From: Bacillus sp. 1780r2a1
GTDB lineage: Bacteria; Bacillota; Bacilli; Bacillales; Bacillaceae_H
Assembly: GCA_024134725.1 (NCBI GenBank)
Contig: CP099863.1
Coordinates: forward strand, 2,787,258 to 2,851,257
Direction: 5' to 3'
DNA length: 64,000 nucleotides
A program made the position numbers and the translations under genes. Positions 15,566 to 23,246 of the stretch are shown here, in pieces (the stretch's first letter is position 1; the number at the start of each line of letters is the position of its first letter). The notes below the pieces were generated by a model. The model saw only the letters and a program-made list of their open reading frames with translations. It was not told the DNA's origin and did no database searches.

Positions 15566-15655
15566 ATGCGCAATCAATCAAAATTGCCAGGAATCTTAAT
15601 GCTTACATTTTTTTTGATGATCGCCACAATTTTAGGGGCTACTATTATGTTTTAA
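15566..15655 (+). CDS. Small membrane peptide, 29 aa
   Basis: The ORF starts at ATG 15566-15568, nine bases after GGAGGG, and ends 11 bases before a strong terminator. The product MRNQSKLPGILMLTFFLMI... is a single hydrophobic helix with a short basic N-terminus. I do not recognise it. The complete set of translation and termination signals argues for a real micro-gene, perhaps a small membrane-protein regulator. Confidence 0.65.
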   Translation: MRNQSKLPGILMLTFFLMIATILGATIMF

Positions 15656-15659
15656 TACA

Positions 15660-15712
15660 AAAAAGAAGACCGCATTCTTTGTTTTCATAGATAAACAAAG
15701 AATGCGGTCTCT
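15660..15712. terminator. Strong bidirectional terminator
   Basis: An 18-bp perfect stem (15667-15684 with 15693-15710) lies between the 29-residue ORF and the end of ktrB. Confidence 0.9.
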
Positions 15713-15715
15713 TTA

Positions 15716-17041
15716 TCACCCAATCAATACATCTTCATTTGGATAACGAATTTTTTCCCGTTTTGGTTTAGCTAAAGAAAACGCTAAGGTTAACGGACCT
15801 ATTTTACCTAAAAACATGATAAAAATAATAATAACACGTCCAACGTATGATAACTCTGGCGTTGCTCCCATAGATAACCCAACTGTACCAAACGCTGACA
15901 CCACTTCAAACATTAGCTTTAAAAAAGGAATATTAGGCTCAGAGATATTTAATGCAAATATAGCCAGGAACACAAACATAATGGAAATCGTCGAAATAGC
16001 TAACGCTTTTAATACATACAGCTCACTTAATCGACGCTTTAGTAGTACAATATCTTCACGCCCTCGAATAAAGGAAATGACTGCGAAAGTTATCACAATA
16101 AATGTCGTTAACTTTATTCCTCCACCAGTAGACGCACTTCCCGCCCCAATAAACATTAAAATGATCATTAAAAAGGCTGTTGAATCCGTCAAGTTAGCTA
16201 TGTCAATAGAATTAAATCCAGCAGTTCTGGTAGTAACAGCCTGAAAATAGGAGGCCCAAATTTTATCACCAAGAGCTAAGCTTCCCAATGTTTTGGCATT
16301 ACCGTATTCTAAGAAAAAAATAAACAGCATAGCAACGATATTAATGACGAATGTTCCAATGATCATTAACTTTGAATGGAGGCTTAACTTTTTATAAGAT
16401 TTTTTCACCCACACGTCAGCAAGTACTGTAAACCCTATACCTCCAATAATAAACAAGAATGAAATTGTAATATTAATAAGTGGATCGCCAACGTATTGCA
16501 TTAAACTATCCGATAAAAGACCAAATCCAGCGTTATTAAATGCTGATATTGAATGGAACAAGCTAAAAAACAGTCCTTTTCCCCATCCGAATTCTGGTAC
16601 CCACCGAATTGCTAAAAAGATCAGTGCAATTAATTCAATGAGAAAAGAGAAAATAAAAAGGCGCTTTACTAGCAAAATGACGCCGCCAATATTGGTTTGA
16701 TTTAAAGCTTGCTGGACTACCATTCGTTCTTTATAACCAATTTTTTTTCCAAGCATAATAAAGATTAGCACAGCAAACGACATAATCCCTAATCCACCCA
16801 CTTGTATTAGAAGCATAATAATTACCTGCCCAAATACCGTAAAGCGCGTTCCTGTATCTACAACCGCTAACCCTGTTACCGTCATGGCTGAAGTAGATGT
16901 AAACAAAGCATCTACCCAGGAGATTGGTTCTGTTGTAGAAAACGGAAGCATTAAAAGTAGTGCACCAATAATAATTCCACCCCCAAAGATTGATGTTAAC
17001 AATTGGGGGGGCGTTAGCTTAATACTTCTGGCTAAACTCAT
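15716..17041 (-). CDS. ktrB: KtrB potassium-transport membrane subunit
   Basis: The Trk/Ktr superfamily ion-conducting subunit, 441 residues, eight membrane helices around four pore loops: TSAMTVTGLAV, SAFNNAGFGL, TRTAGFNSI and SAFGTVGLSMG, with the gate-region stretch GAGSASTGGGIKLTT. It mediates sodium-dependent potassium uptake as a dimer on a KtrA octameric ring. The start lies 3 bases after the ktrA stop with AAGGCG upstream. Pairing with ktrA behind a c-di-AMP riboswitch identifies it as ktrB rather than ktrD. Confidence 0.94.
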   Translation of the reverse strand: MSLARSIKLTPPQLLTSIFGGGIIIGALLLMLPFSTTEPISWVDALFTSTSAMTVTGLAVVDTGTRFTVFGQVIIMLLIQVGGLGIMSFAVLIFIMLGKKIGYKERMVVQQALNQTNIGGVILLVKRLFIFSFLIELIALIFLAIRWVPEFGWGKGLFFSLFHSISAFNNAGFGLLSDSLMQYVGDPLINITISFLFIIGGIGFTVLADVWVKKSYKKLSLHSKLMIIGTFVINIVAMLFIFFLEYGNAKTLGSLALGDKIWASYFQAVTTRTAGFNSIDIANLTDSTAFLMIILMFIGAGSASTGGGIKLTTFIVITFAVISFIRGREDIVLLKRRLSELYVLKALAISTISIMFVFLAIFALNISEPNIPFLKLMFEVVSAFGTVGLSMGATPELSYVGRVIIIFIMFLGKIGPLTLAFSLAKPKREKIRYPNEDVLIG

Positions 17042-17044
17042 TGA

Positions 17045-17704
17045 TTATACGCCTTCTTCCTCAAAGCGATTAATATCTCGATTGTGTCCAATAACAATGA
17101 GCATGTCACCTTCATGAATAATCTCATGAGCTGTTGGAGAAATTACCATTTCACCGTTTTCACGTTGAAACCCAATAATATTACACCCATACTTTGAACG
17201 GATGTTTAGATCAAATAGTGTTTTATTATGAATCTTTTTTGAAGCCATTATTTCCACAATACTATAGTCCTTTGAAAGTTCAATGTAATCAATAATCTTT
17301 TCAGAAACTACGTGGTGCGCAATTCGCTTAGCCATATCTCGCTCAGGATGAATAACCTTATCGGCTCCAATTTTTTCAAGTACTTTTTGATGGTATGAAT
17401 TTACTGCTTTTACCCAAACCTGCTTCACACCCATATCTTTCAATAACATTGTTACCAATACACTCGCTTCAATATCGTCTCCAAATGATACAATTGCATG
17501 ATCAACATTTCGAATTCCAAGACTTTTGAGACTTGCTTCATCTATACCATTCGCCTGCACCGCATAGGTGGCTGTATTTGTGTACTTATTTACGACTTCT
17601 TGATTGCGGTCAATAGCTAGAACATCCACATCTAGATTGACGAATTCTTCTACAAGGCTGCCGCCAAAACGCCCTAATCCTAATACCGCAAATTGCTTCT
17701 TCAT
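17045..17704 (-). CDS. ktrA: KtrA potassium-uptake regulatory (RCK) subunit
   Basis: A 219-residue cytosolic RCK protein. The N-terminal Rossmann domain (FAVLGLGRFGGSL, 5-17) binds ATP/ADP. The C-terminal RCK_C domain (about 135-219) in this family binds c-di-AMP, which closes the channel. The segments WVKAVNSYHQKVLEKIGADKVIHPE and the terminal RFEEEGV are closer to B. subtilis KtrA than to KtrC. ATG 17702-17704 follows GAAAGGA. Together with ktrB and the riboswitch, c-di-AMP would inhibit both synthesis and activity of the transporter. Confidence 0.94.
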   Translation of the reverse strand: MKKQFAVLGLGRFGGSLVEEFVNLDVDVLAIDRNQEVVNKYTNTATYAVQANGIDEASLKSLGIRNVDHAIVSFGDDIEASVLVTMLLKDMGVKQVWVKAVNSYHQKVLEKIGADKVIHPERDMAKRIAHHVVSEKIIDYIELSKDYSIVEIMASKKIHNKTLFDLNIRSKYGCNIIGFQRENGEMVISPTAHEIIHEGDMLIVIGHNRDINRFEEEGV

Positions 17705-17793
17705 TTCAAACTATCCTTTCTTGTTCCGGTTTCTCTCTTTTTTATTGTGCTCTTTTTTTAGTATCTTACTTATTTGAACGAATAATTTACGCA

Positions 17794-17822
17794 CAAAAAA
17801 ACACAGGAAGGATCCTGTGTTT
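17794..17822 (-). terminator. Riboswitch expression-platform terminator
   Basis: A 10-bp perfect stem (17799-17808 with 17813-17822) plus seven U separates the c-di-AMP aptamer from ktrA. Confidence 0.88.
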
Positions 17823-17845
17823 TTCTACACATTACATCTCCCCCT

Positions 17846-17970
17846 CAAAACGCTTACGAAGTTAGCTGTCGGATTCGGGTCATGAGAGTAACCCTACCTC
17901 TAAAGGATTCACCCCGAGCACAAAACGTGCAAAATTGGTTCCTCCGCTCCTATTAGGATTCAGCGATTGT
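17846..17970 (-). ncRNA. c-di-AMP riboswitch (ydaO-yuaA leader)
   Basis: On the minus strand the conserved blocks of the ydaO-yuaA aptamer occur in order: CGCTGAATCC, GGAGCGGAGGAACC, CGGGGTGAATCC, GGTAGGGTTACTCT, ACCCGAATCCG and CAGCTAACTTCGTAAGCG. The terminal CGCT/AGCG pairing closes the aptamer. A terminator follows, then ktrA. Ligand binding is known to promote termination, lowering potassium uptake when c-di-AMP is high. Confidence 0.95.
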
Positions 17971-18028
17971 ATTATGTTGATTTCTTACTTTAAATGGAAA
18001 AATAAGTTATTACTTAAGATTTCACCTT

Positions 18029-18057
18029 ATATTACTCCCACATTTTTGGTATGTCAA
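18029..18057 (-). promoter_or_regulatory. ktrAB promoter
   Basis: A perfect -35 TTGACA (18052-18057) and a -10 TAATAT (18029-18034) with a 17-bp spacer lie about 60 bases upstream of the riboswitch. Confidence 0.85.
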
Positions 18058-18166
18058 TACTTTTTTAAATAATAAAATCTCTCTTAAAATAAGAAGAAAA
18101 AAAGAAGAATTTTTTATCTTTTTTCACTATAATAGAATATAAAAACGGAAAAGATGATAGAAGCTT

Positions 18167-18622
18167 ATGAACATTGATCGCATTGATTTACATATTTTAA
18201 AAGAGTTAACCAATAACGCTCGACTTTCTATGAGAGAGCTGTCCAAACTAGTCAATTTATCGGCTCCGTCCGTCGCTGAACGGGTTCGTCACCTCGAACA
18301 CGTTGGTATTATTAGCGGATATTCCGTTAATATTAACTGTGAAAAATTAGGACTTCCTATTTCTTGTTTTGTTGAGGTTACAATTAAAAACGGAGAATAT
18401 AACCGTTTTAAAAAGTTTATCGCTACTTACCCATACGCCTTGTTTTGTGAAAGGATAGCTGGAAAAGCTTGCTTTATTACAAAACTACAGCTGCCTAGCC
18501 TTAAGGAACTTGAGTCTTTTATTGATGAAGTTACCCCTTTTGCACATACTTTGTCTCATGTAGGGATTTCACAAGTTGAAATCCAACCTAATTTTATCGA
18601 CTGCCTTTTAAAAGAAAAATGA
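18167..18622 (+). CDS. Lrp/AsnC family transcriptional regulator
   Basis: A 151-residue feast/famine regulator. The N-terminal HTH spans about 1-55 (IDLHILKELTNNARLSMRELSKLVNLSAPSV split over the helices), and a RAM ligand-binding domain follows (65-145). It resembles B. subtilis LrpC/LrpB-type proteins. The gene is divergent from the ktrAB promoter, and the ribosome binding site is weak (GATAGAAG). Targets are unknown; proximity to ktr is probably incidental. Confidence 0.9.
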   Translation: MNIDRIDLHILKELTNNARLSMRELSKLVNLSAPSVAERVRHLEHVGIISGYSVNINCEKLGLPISCFVEVTIKNGEYNRFKKFIATYPYALFCERIAGKACFITKLQLPSLKELESFIDEVTPFAHTLSHVGISQVEIQPNFIDCLLKEK

Positions 18623-18687
18623 GTTAAACTATGGCTTACTTCAAATCATCACGTCTTTTCATAAAGCTCAACATTAACATTTAACTA

Positions 18688-18716
18688 CAAAAAAACGTGA
18701 TGCTATCATCACGTTT
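18688..18716 (-). terminator. Terminator (minus strand, second in series)
   Basis: A 10-bp perfect stem AAACGTGATG/CATCACGTTT is followed by seven U on the minus strand. Confidence 0.8.
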
Positions 18717-18775
18717 GAGGAATATGAATAGTTACTATCCATTTTATCTTCTGTATCCTTTTACAGGAAGTAAAC

Positions 18776-18807
18776 AAAAAAATGCCTTTCAACCAAAAGG
18801 TGAAAGG
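18776..18807 (-). terminator. Terminator (minus strand, first in series)
   Basis: A CCTTTCA(C)C stem with one bulge and a TTTT loop is followed by a seven-U tail. It lies 250 bases after the lipoprotein gene. Confidence 0.7.
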
Positions 18808-18949
18808 ACGATGAATTTTCCGAATAATGAAAGTTTTACACTCTTATTTTATCAGTTGTAAAACCACTTGTCTATTTCTATTTTTTTCCACTTCATTCAC
18901 GTTGCTCTATCACGATAAAAGGGGGCTTCATCAATGAAAAGAACGAATA

Positions 18950-19038
18950 GGATGAGGCTTGGGCATAAGGAAAGATTCCTTCTCGCATACAAATCATAAC
19001 TTTTCTAGAGTAGCTGAAATGTCTACGTCCCAGCCTCA
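18950..19038. repeat. Structured element with GGCTGGGAC / CCCAAGCCTCA ends
   Basis: The ends TGAGGCTGGGAC and CCCAAGCCTCA (read on the minus strand) pair across about 90 bases, with inner hairpins including AAGGAATCTTTCCTT. The end sequence resembles the GAGGCTGGGAC motif common between Firmicutes genes. It may be a dispersed intergenic repeat or an end-of-transcript structure for the htrB operon. Confidence 0.5.
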
Positions 19039-19059
19039 GTAATCTATATAAAAGGTGAA

Positions 19060-19686
19060 TTAGGAGACTTCAATGCGCTTAACCTGTCTCTTTAATTCAT
19101 CCTGAATATAGCTATTGATAGCTTTTTGCACAAGCTTTTGCAAAATTGGCTCTTTCGCTTCTTCAACTGTTTTAAATTCAGCGCTATATTCTGCTTTGTC
19201 AAAATAATCGTTTACATCTTCTTCGGATACTTTGTCTCGAAAAAATTGTTTGGATTGATAATGAGCTTTAATGTGTTTTTTTACGCTTGCTTCCGTAATG
19301 CCTAACTCTTCATAGGCTTTCTCTCTAATTTTTTGACTATAGGAACTTTCAATTTCATTCCACAGCTGTTCTGACTGTTGATTTACCCAATCAGTATCCA
19401 TAGCTTTTTCTCCTACATACTTATCAACAATAAGCTGATATAGAGCATCTTTTCGATAAGAAGAATCGTTTACCGGAGCATCCGGGTTTAGAAAACCTTG
19501 TACGGCTAAAAACTCTTGAAATTCACCATTTGTAATAGAGTCACCTCTGTATATAGCGACCACCTTATTAGACGGCTGTTCATTGTTTAGTGTTGGAAAA
19601 ACCACTTCTTCTGAAGCATTTACACACCCAGTAATCAACAAGGCAGCGATTAAAAATAGAAATAGCTGCCGTGCTGTGTACATCAT
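19060..19686 (-). CDS. SurA_N/PrsA-like lipoprotein without PPIase domain
   Basis: A 208-residue lipoprotein with lipobox I-T-G-Cys21. The segment VVAIYRGDSITNGEFQEFL and the helices to about 160 match the N-terminal chaperone domain of PrsA/SurA-type foldases. A C-terminal helix (TVEEAKEPILQKLVQKAIN) like the PrsA tail follows directly; the parvulin domain normally between them is absent. Its start overlaps the htrB stop as ATGA, so it is translationally coupled to the HtrB protease and belongs to the secretion-stress locus. A chaperone presenting misfolded exported proteins to HtrB is plausible. The name is by analogy; no catalytic site is expected. Confidence 0.82.
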   Translation of the reverse strand: MMYTARQLFLFLIAALLITGCVNASEEVVFPTLNNEQPSNKVVAIYRGDSITNGEFQEFLAVQGFLNPDAPVNDSSYRKDALYQLIVDKYVGEKAMDTDWVNQQSEQLWNEIESSYSQKIREKAYEELGITEASVKKHIKAHYQSKQFFRDKVSEEDVNDYFDKAEYSAEFKTVEEAKEPILQKLVQKAINSYIQDELKRQVKRIEVS

Positions 19687-21014
19687 TCATCGTTGCCTTG
19701 TTGCTTCAACGTTAGTGAAAGGTTTATTTTTTTTCCGTTTCTGTAAACGTCAAGCTTTACTTTATCTCCAATTGCACGCTCCGTGTATAAATACTTGCGT
19801 AAATCACTGGATGTTTTTACTTCTTTACCATCTATCCCTACGATGATGTCTTTTGATTGCAAGCCAGCTTCTGAAGCAGCTGAAAAAGGTTCAACTGTTG
19901 TAATCACAACACCGTCAGAAGTATCTTCTGTTAAGCCCAGCTCATTTTCTTTAATTGCAGCTGATAAACCCGCTACATCCTGCAGGCCAACTCCCATATA
20001 TGGTCGATTAATTTTGCCGTCTTTCATTAGCTTATCAATAATCGGTTGAACATCTGCAGTTGGAATAGCAAACCCAATACCTTCTACACCGTCTTCAGCA
20101 ATCTTTAAACTATTAATACCAATTACTTGACCGGCAGCATTAATTAATGCTCCACCGCTATTTCCTGGGTTAATAGCTGCATCTGTTTGAATAACATCCA
20201 AGTTCCATTCTCCAGCTGATGTTGTAATGTTTACCGTTCGCTCCGTGCCGCTCACAATCCCCTGTGTAACTGTTCTTGAGAACTGCTCACCAAGAGGGTT
20301 TCCAATTGCAAGTACCGGTTCTCCGGCAACAAGTGAAGTAGAATCACCAAACTCCGCTACCGCTTCTACGTTTTTAGCTTCCATCTCTAAAACAGCTAAA
20401 TCAGTGAGCGGATCCGCACCTACAATTTTGGCATCCTCTTTTTTTCCGTTTGATAACGTAACTTCAACTTTACTTGATCCTTCTATTACGTGATTGTTTG
20501 TTACAACATATGCTTTGTTATTATCTTTCTTAAAGATGACGCCTGAACCTGTTCCAGATTCTGCTGTTTGCGTATCTCCTGAAAAAGGATTGGTTCGCTC
20601 TTGAATGTTATTTACACCTACTACGGCCGGTGAAACTTTATCTACAACGGATACTAGGTCACCTTGACTTACATTAGTGCTAATGGTTTTGGTCGCAGCT
20701 GTAGTTGCAGCACTTGTTGAAGTGGATGCAGTATCGGTTTGGCTTTCATCATTGATGAACCCTAGGTGAGGTGCACTATATAACACAATTCCTCCACCTA
20801 ACACAGCACCTGCGATGGACGATGCAAGAAATGGTAAAAACCTTTTTTTAGATTTTTCTTCTCTTCCATTCTCAGAACGATAAGACGAGTAGTCTTGTCT
20901 CATACTTCGTGCTTTATCGTATTCCTCATTGTATTGATTCTGTGTTTGCTCATTGTTAGAATGACTGTTATATTCATCATCATTGTGATTTTGATTAAAG
21001 TCTCTTGGTTCCAT
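19683..21014 (-). CDS. htrB: HtrB/HtrA-type membrane serine protease
   Basis: A 443-residue HtrA-family quality-control protease anchored by one N-terminal helix (about 59-80), with the trypsin-like domain outside the cell. The triad is His175 (TNNHVI), Asp205 (DPLTDLAVL) and Ser286 (NPGNSGGAL). A PDZ domain follows (about 335-430). The N-terminal cytoplasmic part is Asn/Gln/Ser-rich. ATG 21012-21014 follows AAAGGAG. It is divergent from cssRS as htrB is in B. subtilis, where CssR activates it under secretion or heat stress; CssR-like boxes lie between. The coupled downstream lipoprotein gene is not part of the B. subtilis arrangement as I know it. Confidence 0.95.
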   Translation of the reverse strand: MEPRDFNQNHNDDEYNSHSNNEQTQNQYNEEYDKARSMRQDYSSYRSENGREEKSKKRFLPFLASSIAGAVLGGGIVLYSAPHLGFINDESQTDTASTSTSAATTAATKTISTNVSQGDLVSVVDKVSPAVVGVNNIQERTNPFSGDTQTAESGTGSGVIFKKDNNKAYVVTNNHVIEGSSKVEVTLSNGKKEDAKIVGADPLTDLAVLEMEAKNVEAVAEFGDSTSLVAGEPVLAIGNPLGEQFSRTVTQGIVSGTERTVNITTSAGEWNLDVIQTDAAINPGNSGGALINAAGQVIGINSLKIAEDGVEGIGFAIPTADVQPIIDKLMKDGKINRPYMGVGLQDVAGLSAAIKENELGLTEDTSDGVVITTVEPFSAASEAGLQSKDIIVGIDGKEVKTSSDLRKYLYTERAIGDKVKLDVYRNGKKINLSLTLKQQGNDE

Positions 21015-21084
21015 ATGGTTAGCTCCTTTATATTCAATTATGTTTTTTCGTTATGTACACTATAAAACAAAATTTTGGGATAAG

Positions 21085-21113
21085 TATCAAAAGAATATGG
21101 GAAATTGTGAAAA
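21085..21113. promoter_or_regulatory. Candidate CssR-binding boxes between htrB and cssR
   Basis: On the minus strand TTTTCACA (21106-21113) and TTTTGATA (21085-21092) start 21 bases apart, two helical turns, with a TTTCCCATA similarity between them. This resembles tandem OmpR-family sites and sits in the divergent promoter region. The assignment is from position and repeat pattern. Confidence 0.5.
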
Positions 21114-21176
21114 ATTTTTTTCTGCTTCCAAACACATAGTATAATAGCTTTGAATAGAAAGAGGAGTGTGTATAAA

Positions 21177-21848
21177 GTGAGCTTTACAATTTACTTAGTC
21201 GAAGATGAACAAAACTTAAATGAAGTTTTAACCCTTTATTTACAAAAAGAAGGTTGGTCTGTTACTTCATTTTCAAATGGAACAGATGCCAAGGCAATGA
21301 TTCATACCCCTCCTAGCCTTTGGGTTTTAGATATCATGCTTCCTGATATCGATGGTTATCAACTCATCCGTGAAATTAAGTCCGCTACCCCTCATATTCC
21401 CGTGATTTTTATTTCTGCTAGAGACGCAGATATTGATCGAGTGTTAGGGCTAGAAATGGGAAGCGATGACTACTTGTCTAAGCCTTTCCTGCCTCGCGAG
21501 CTTGTTATTCGTGTTCAAAAGCTTTTAAATCTTGTATATGGTCAAAAACAAAAATACGAATCAACAATTGCTATCGGTCCCTATACGTTAGACCTTCATA
21601 CACGAACTGTATATGAAAACAATGAGCCTATTGATTTAACGTCAAAAGAATTTGATTTTCTTGTCACATTATCTAAAGACATAGGTCAAGCATTTTCACG
21701 CGAGCAGTTATTAAACTCTATTTGGGGTGAGGATTATTTCGGTTCAGACCGAGTTGTGGATGATTTAGTACGCAGAGTTCGGAAAAAGCTCCCACACGCT
21801 CGAATTGAAACAATTTATGGATATGGTTATCGGATGATGAGCACATGA
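21177..21848 (+). CDS. cssR: Response regulator CssR
   Basis: An OmpR-type regulator of 223 residues. The receiver domain has phospho-acceptor Asp52 (VLDIMLP) and the conserved Lys in SKPFLP; a winged-helix output domain follows (about 130-223). Segments such as FISARDADIDRVLGLEMGS closely match B. subtilis CssR. I start at GTG 21177 after AGAGGAG; the frame is open nine codons upstream. TATAAT at 21140-21145 is a strong -10 without a good -35, as expected for an activated promoter. It overlaps cssS by ATGA. Confidence 0.95.
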   Translation: MSFTIYLVEDEQNLNEVLTLYLQKEGWSVTSFSNGTDAKAMIHTPPSLWVLDIMLPDIDGYQLIREIKSATPHIPVIFISARDADIDRVLGLEMGSDDYLSKPFLPRELVIRVQKLLNLVYGQKQKYESTIAIGPYTLDLHTRTVYENNEPIDLTSKEFDFLVTLSKDIGQAFSREQLLNSIWGEDYFGSDRVVDDLVRRVRKKLPHARIETIYGYGYRMMST

Positions 21849-23221
21849 AAAATCGATCTCTTGCTTTTCAAATTTGGCTTGTCATCTCAGGCATATTACT
21901 AGTTATCTCACTTTTGTTAGCTACGTTGTTTCCAAGCGCACTTAGACAATTCTTTACGGATGAAATTTATACAAGTATTGAAAATGAACAGCATATTTTA
22001 AAAGAATACGGGTTACCTAGCCGGTCTGGTGAATATTATTTTAGCAATGATGAAGATGGACCGTCTTTACGAAACCGTACGGTAGACCACATTTTATTAC
22101 CTGAAAATGTCGATATTTCCTACCTATCATCGCGTGTTCTACCTCAAGATTTTTTAAGACATGCACAGCATCTAGCTCAAAATCAAGAATCAGCTGTCGA
22201 ACGGTATGAAAAAGACTTAGGTAATCGAACTTTATTTTATGTGGTTAGTAAAGTAATCATTAACGACCAGCCGGCATTTTTACTATCGTTTTCATGGGAT
22301 ACGTATCGAAATGCTTTAGCTTCCGCTTTATTTAAACAGCTATTAGTCGTAATGTCCATTGTTTTCCTTCTAAGCTGGATTCCTTCTATTTGGCTCGCAA
22401 AATATTTAAGTCGCCCTCTTGTATCACTTGAGAAGCATGTTAAGCGAATTGCAGAGCAAGAATGGCACGAGCCTGTAACGTTAGATCGTACGGATGAAAT
22501 TGGAAAATTGGGTTCTTCTATAGAACAAATGCGACAACGACTCATTCGGAAAGAAGAAGCACAACAAACTCTTCTTCAAAATATCTCACATGATTTGAAA
22601 ACGCCTGTAATGGTCATTAGAAGCTACGCTCAATCGATACAAGATGGTATTTATCCAAAAGGGGATTTATCCAATACCGTTCAAGTCATTGAAGATGAAT
22701 CACTGAAATTGGAAAAGAAAATCCGTGACTTACTATATTTAACAAAGCTAGATTACTTATCTGCTCACCCTGTCAATCATGAGCCGTTTACTTTGTCAGA
22801 ACTTATCGGCGAGGTAGTTGATAGGCTACGGTGGAGTCGTACTGAAATCCAGTGGGATATTAGGGATGATAGAGTGACTATTGACGGTGATAAAGAGCAA
22901 TGGACCAAAGTTATTGAGAACATTTTAGAAAACCAGATTAGATACGCTGATTCATCTATTTCTATCTCTGTTCACAAAAGTTTCTATGAAGAGATGGACG
23001 TTGTAGAGTGTTGCATTGCCAATGACGGACCTCCTATCGAAGAGAACGTACTATCTACAATTTTTGAACCGTTTGAAAAAGGTTCAAAAGGAGAATTTGG
23101 CATCGGGCTTAGTATTGTAAAACGGATTGTTACTATGCATAATGCGACAATCTCCGTACAAAATTTAGATAAAGGTGTTTCTTTTACTATTCGCATTCCA
23201 GTTTTACAAGCAAAGCCGTGA
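21845..23221 (+). CDS. cssS: Sensor histidine kinase CssS
   Basis: A 458-residue membrane kinase sensing secretion stress. Two membrane helices (about 9-30 and 163-186) flank an extracytoplasmic sensor. HAMP, HisKA with His249 (NISHDLKTP) and HATPase domains (NILENQIRYA, FGIGLSIVKRI) follow. It is translationally coupled to cssR. It would phosphorylate CssR and so induce htrB and its companion lipoprotein. Confidence 0.95.
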   Translation: MKNRSLAFQIWLVISGILLVISLLLATLFPSALRQFFTDEIYTSIENEQHILKEYGLPSRSGEYYFSNDEDGPSLRNRTVDHILLPENVDISYLSSRVLPQDFLRHAQHLAQNQESAVERYEKDLGNRTLFYVVSKVIINDQPAFLLSFSWDTYRNALASALFKQLLVVMSIVFLLSWIPSIWLAKYLSRPLVSLEKHVKRIAEQEWHEPVTLDRTDEIGKLGSSIEQMRQRLIRKEEAQQTLLQNISHDLKTPVMVIRSYAQSIQDGIYPKGDLSNTVQVIEDESLKLEKKIRDLLYLTKLDYLSAHPVNHEPFTLSELIGEVVDRLRWSRTEIQWDIRDDRVTIDGDKEQWTKVIENILENQIRYADSSISISVHKSFYEEMDVVECCIANDGPPIEENVLSTIFEPFEKGSKGEFGIGLSIVKRIVTMHNATISVQNLDKGVSFTIRIPVLQAKP

Positions 23222-23246
23222 CGTTTTCGCCACGGCTTTGTTGTTT
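23211..23246. terminator. Terminator between cssS and the SpoIID/LytB gene
   Basis: A 10-bp perfect stem CAAAGCCGTG/CACGGCTTTG overlaps the cssS stop codon, with U-rich flanks. Confidence 0.8.

Larger units (their letters stand above)
18623..19059. other. Intergenic region with stacked hairpins
   Basis: This 437-base gap holds two minus-strand terminators (18688-18716 and 18776-18807) and a structured element at 18950-19038. A 21-codon plus-strand ORF at 18934 lacks a ribosome binding site. I see no protein gene. Confidence 0.55.

Noticed and set aside
18934..18999. 21-codon plus-strand ORF (MKRTNRMRLGHK...)
   Set aside because: No ribosome binding site, and it overlaps the paired intergenic element.
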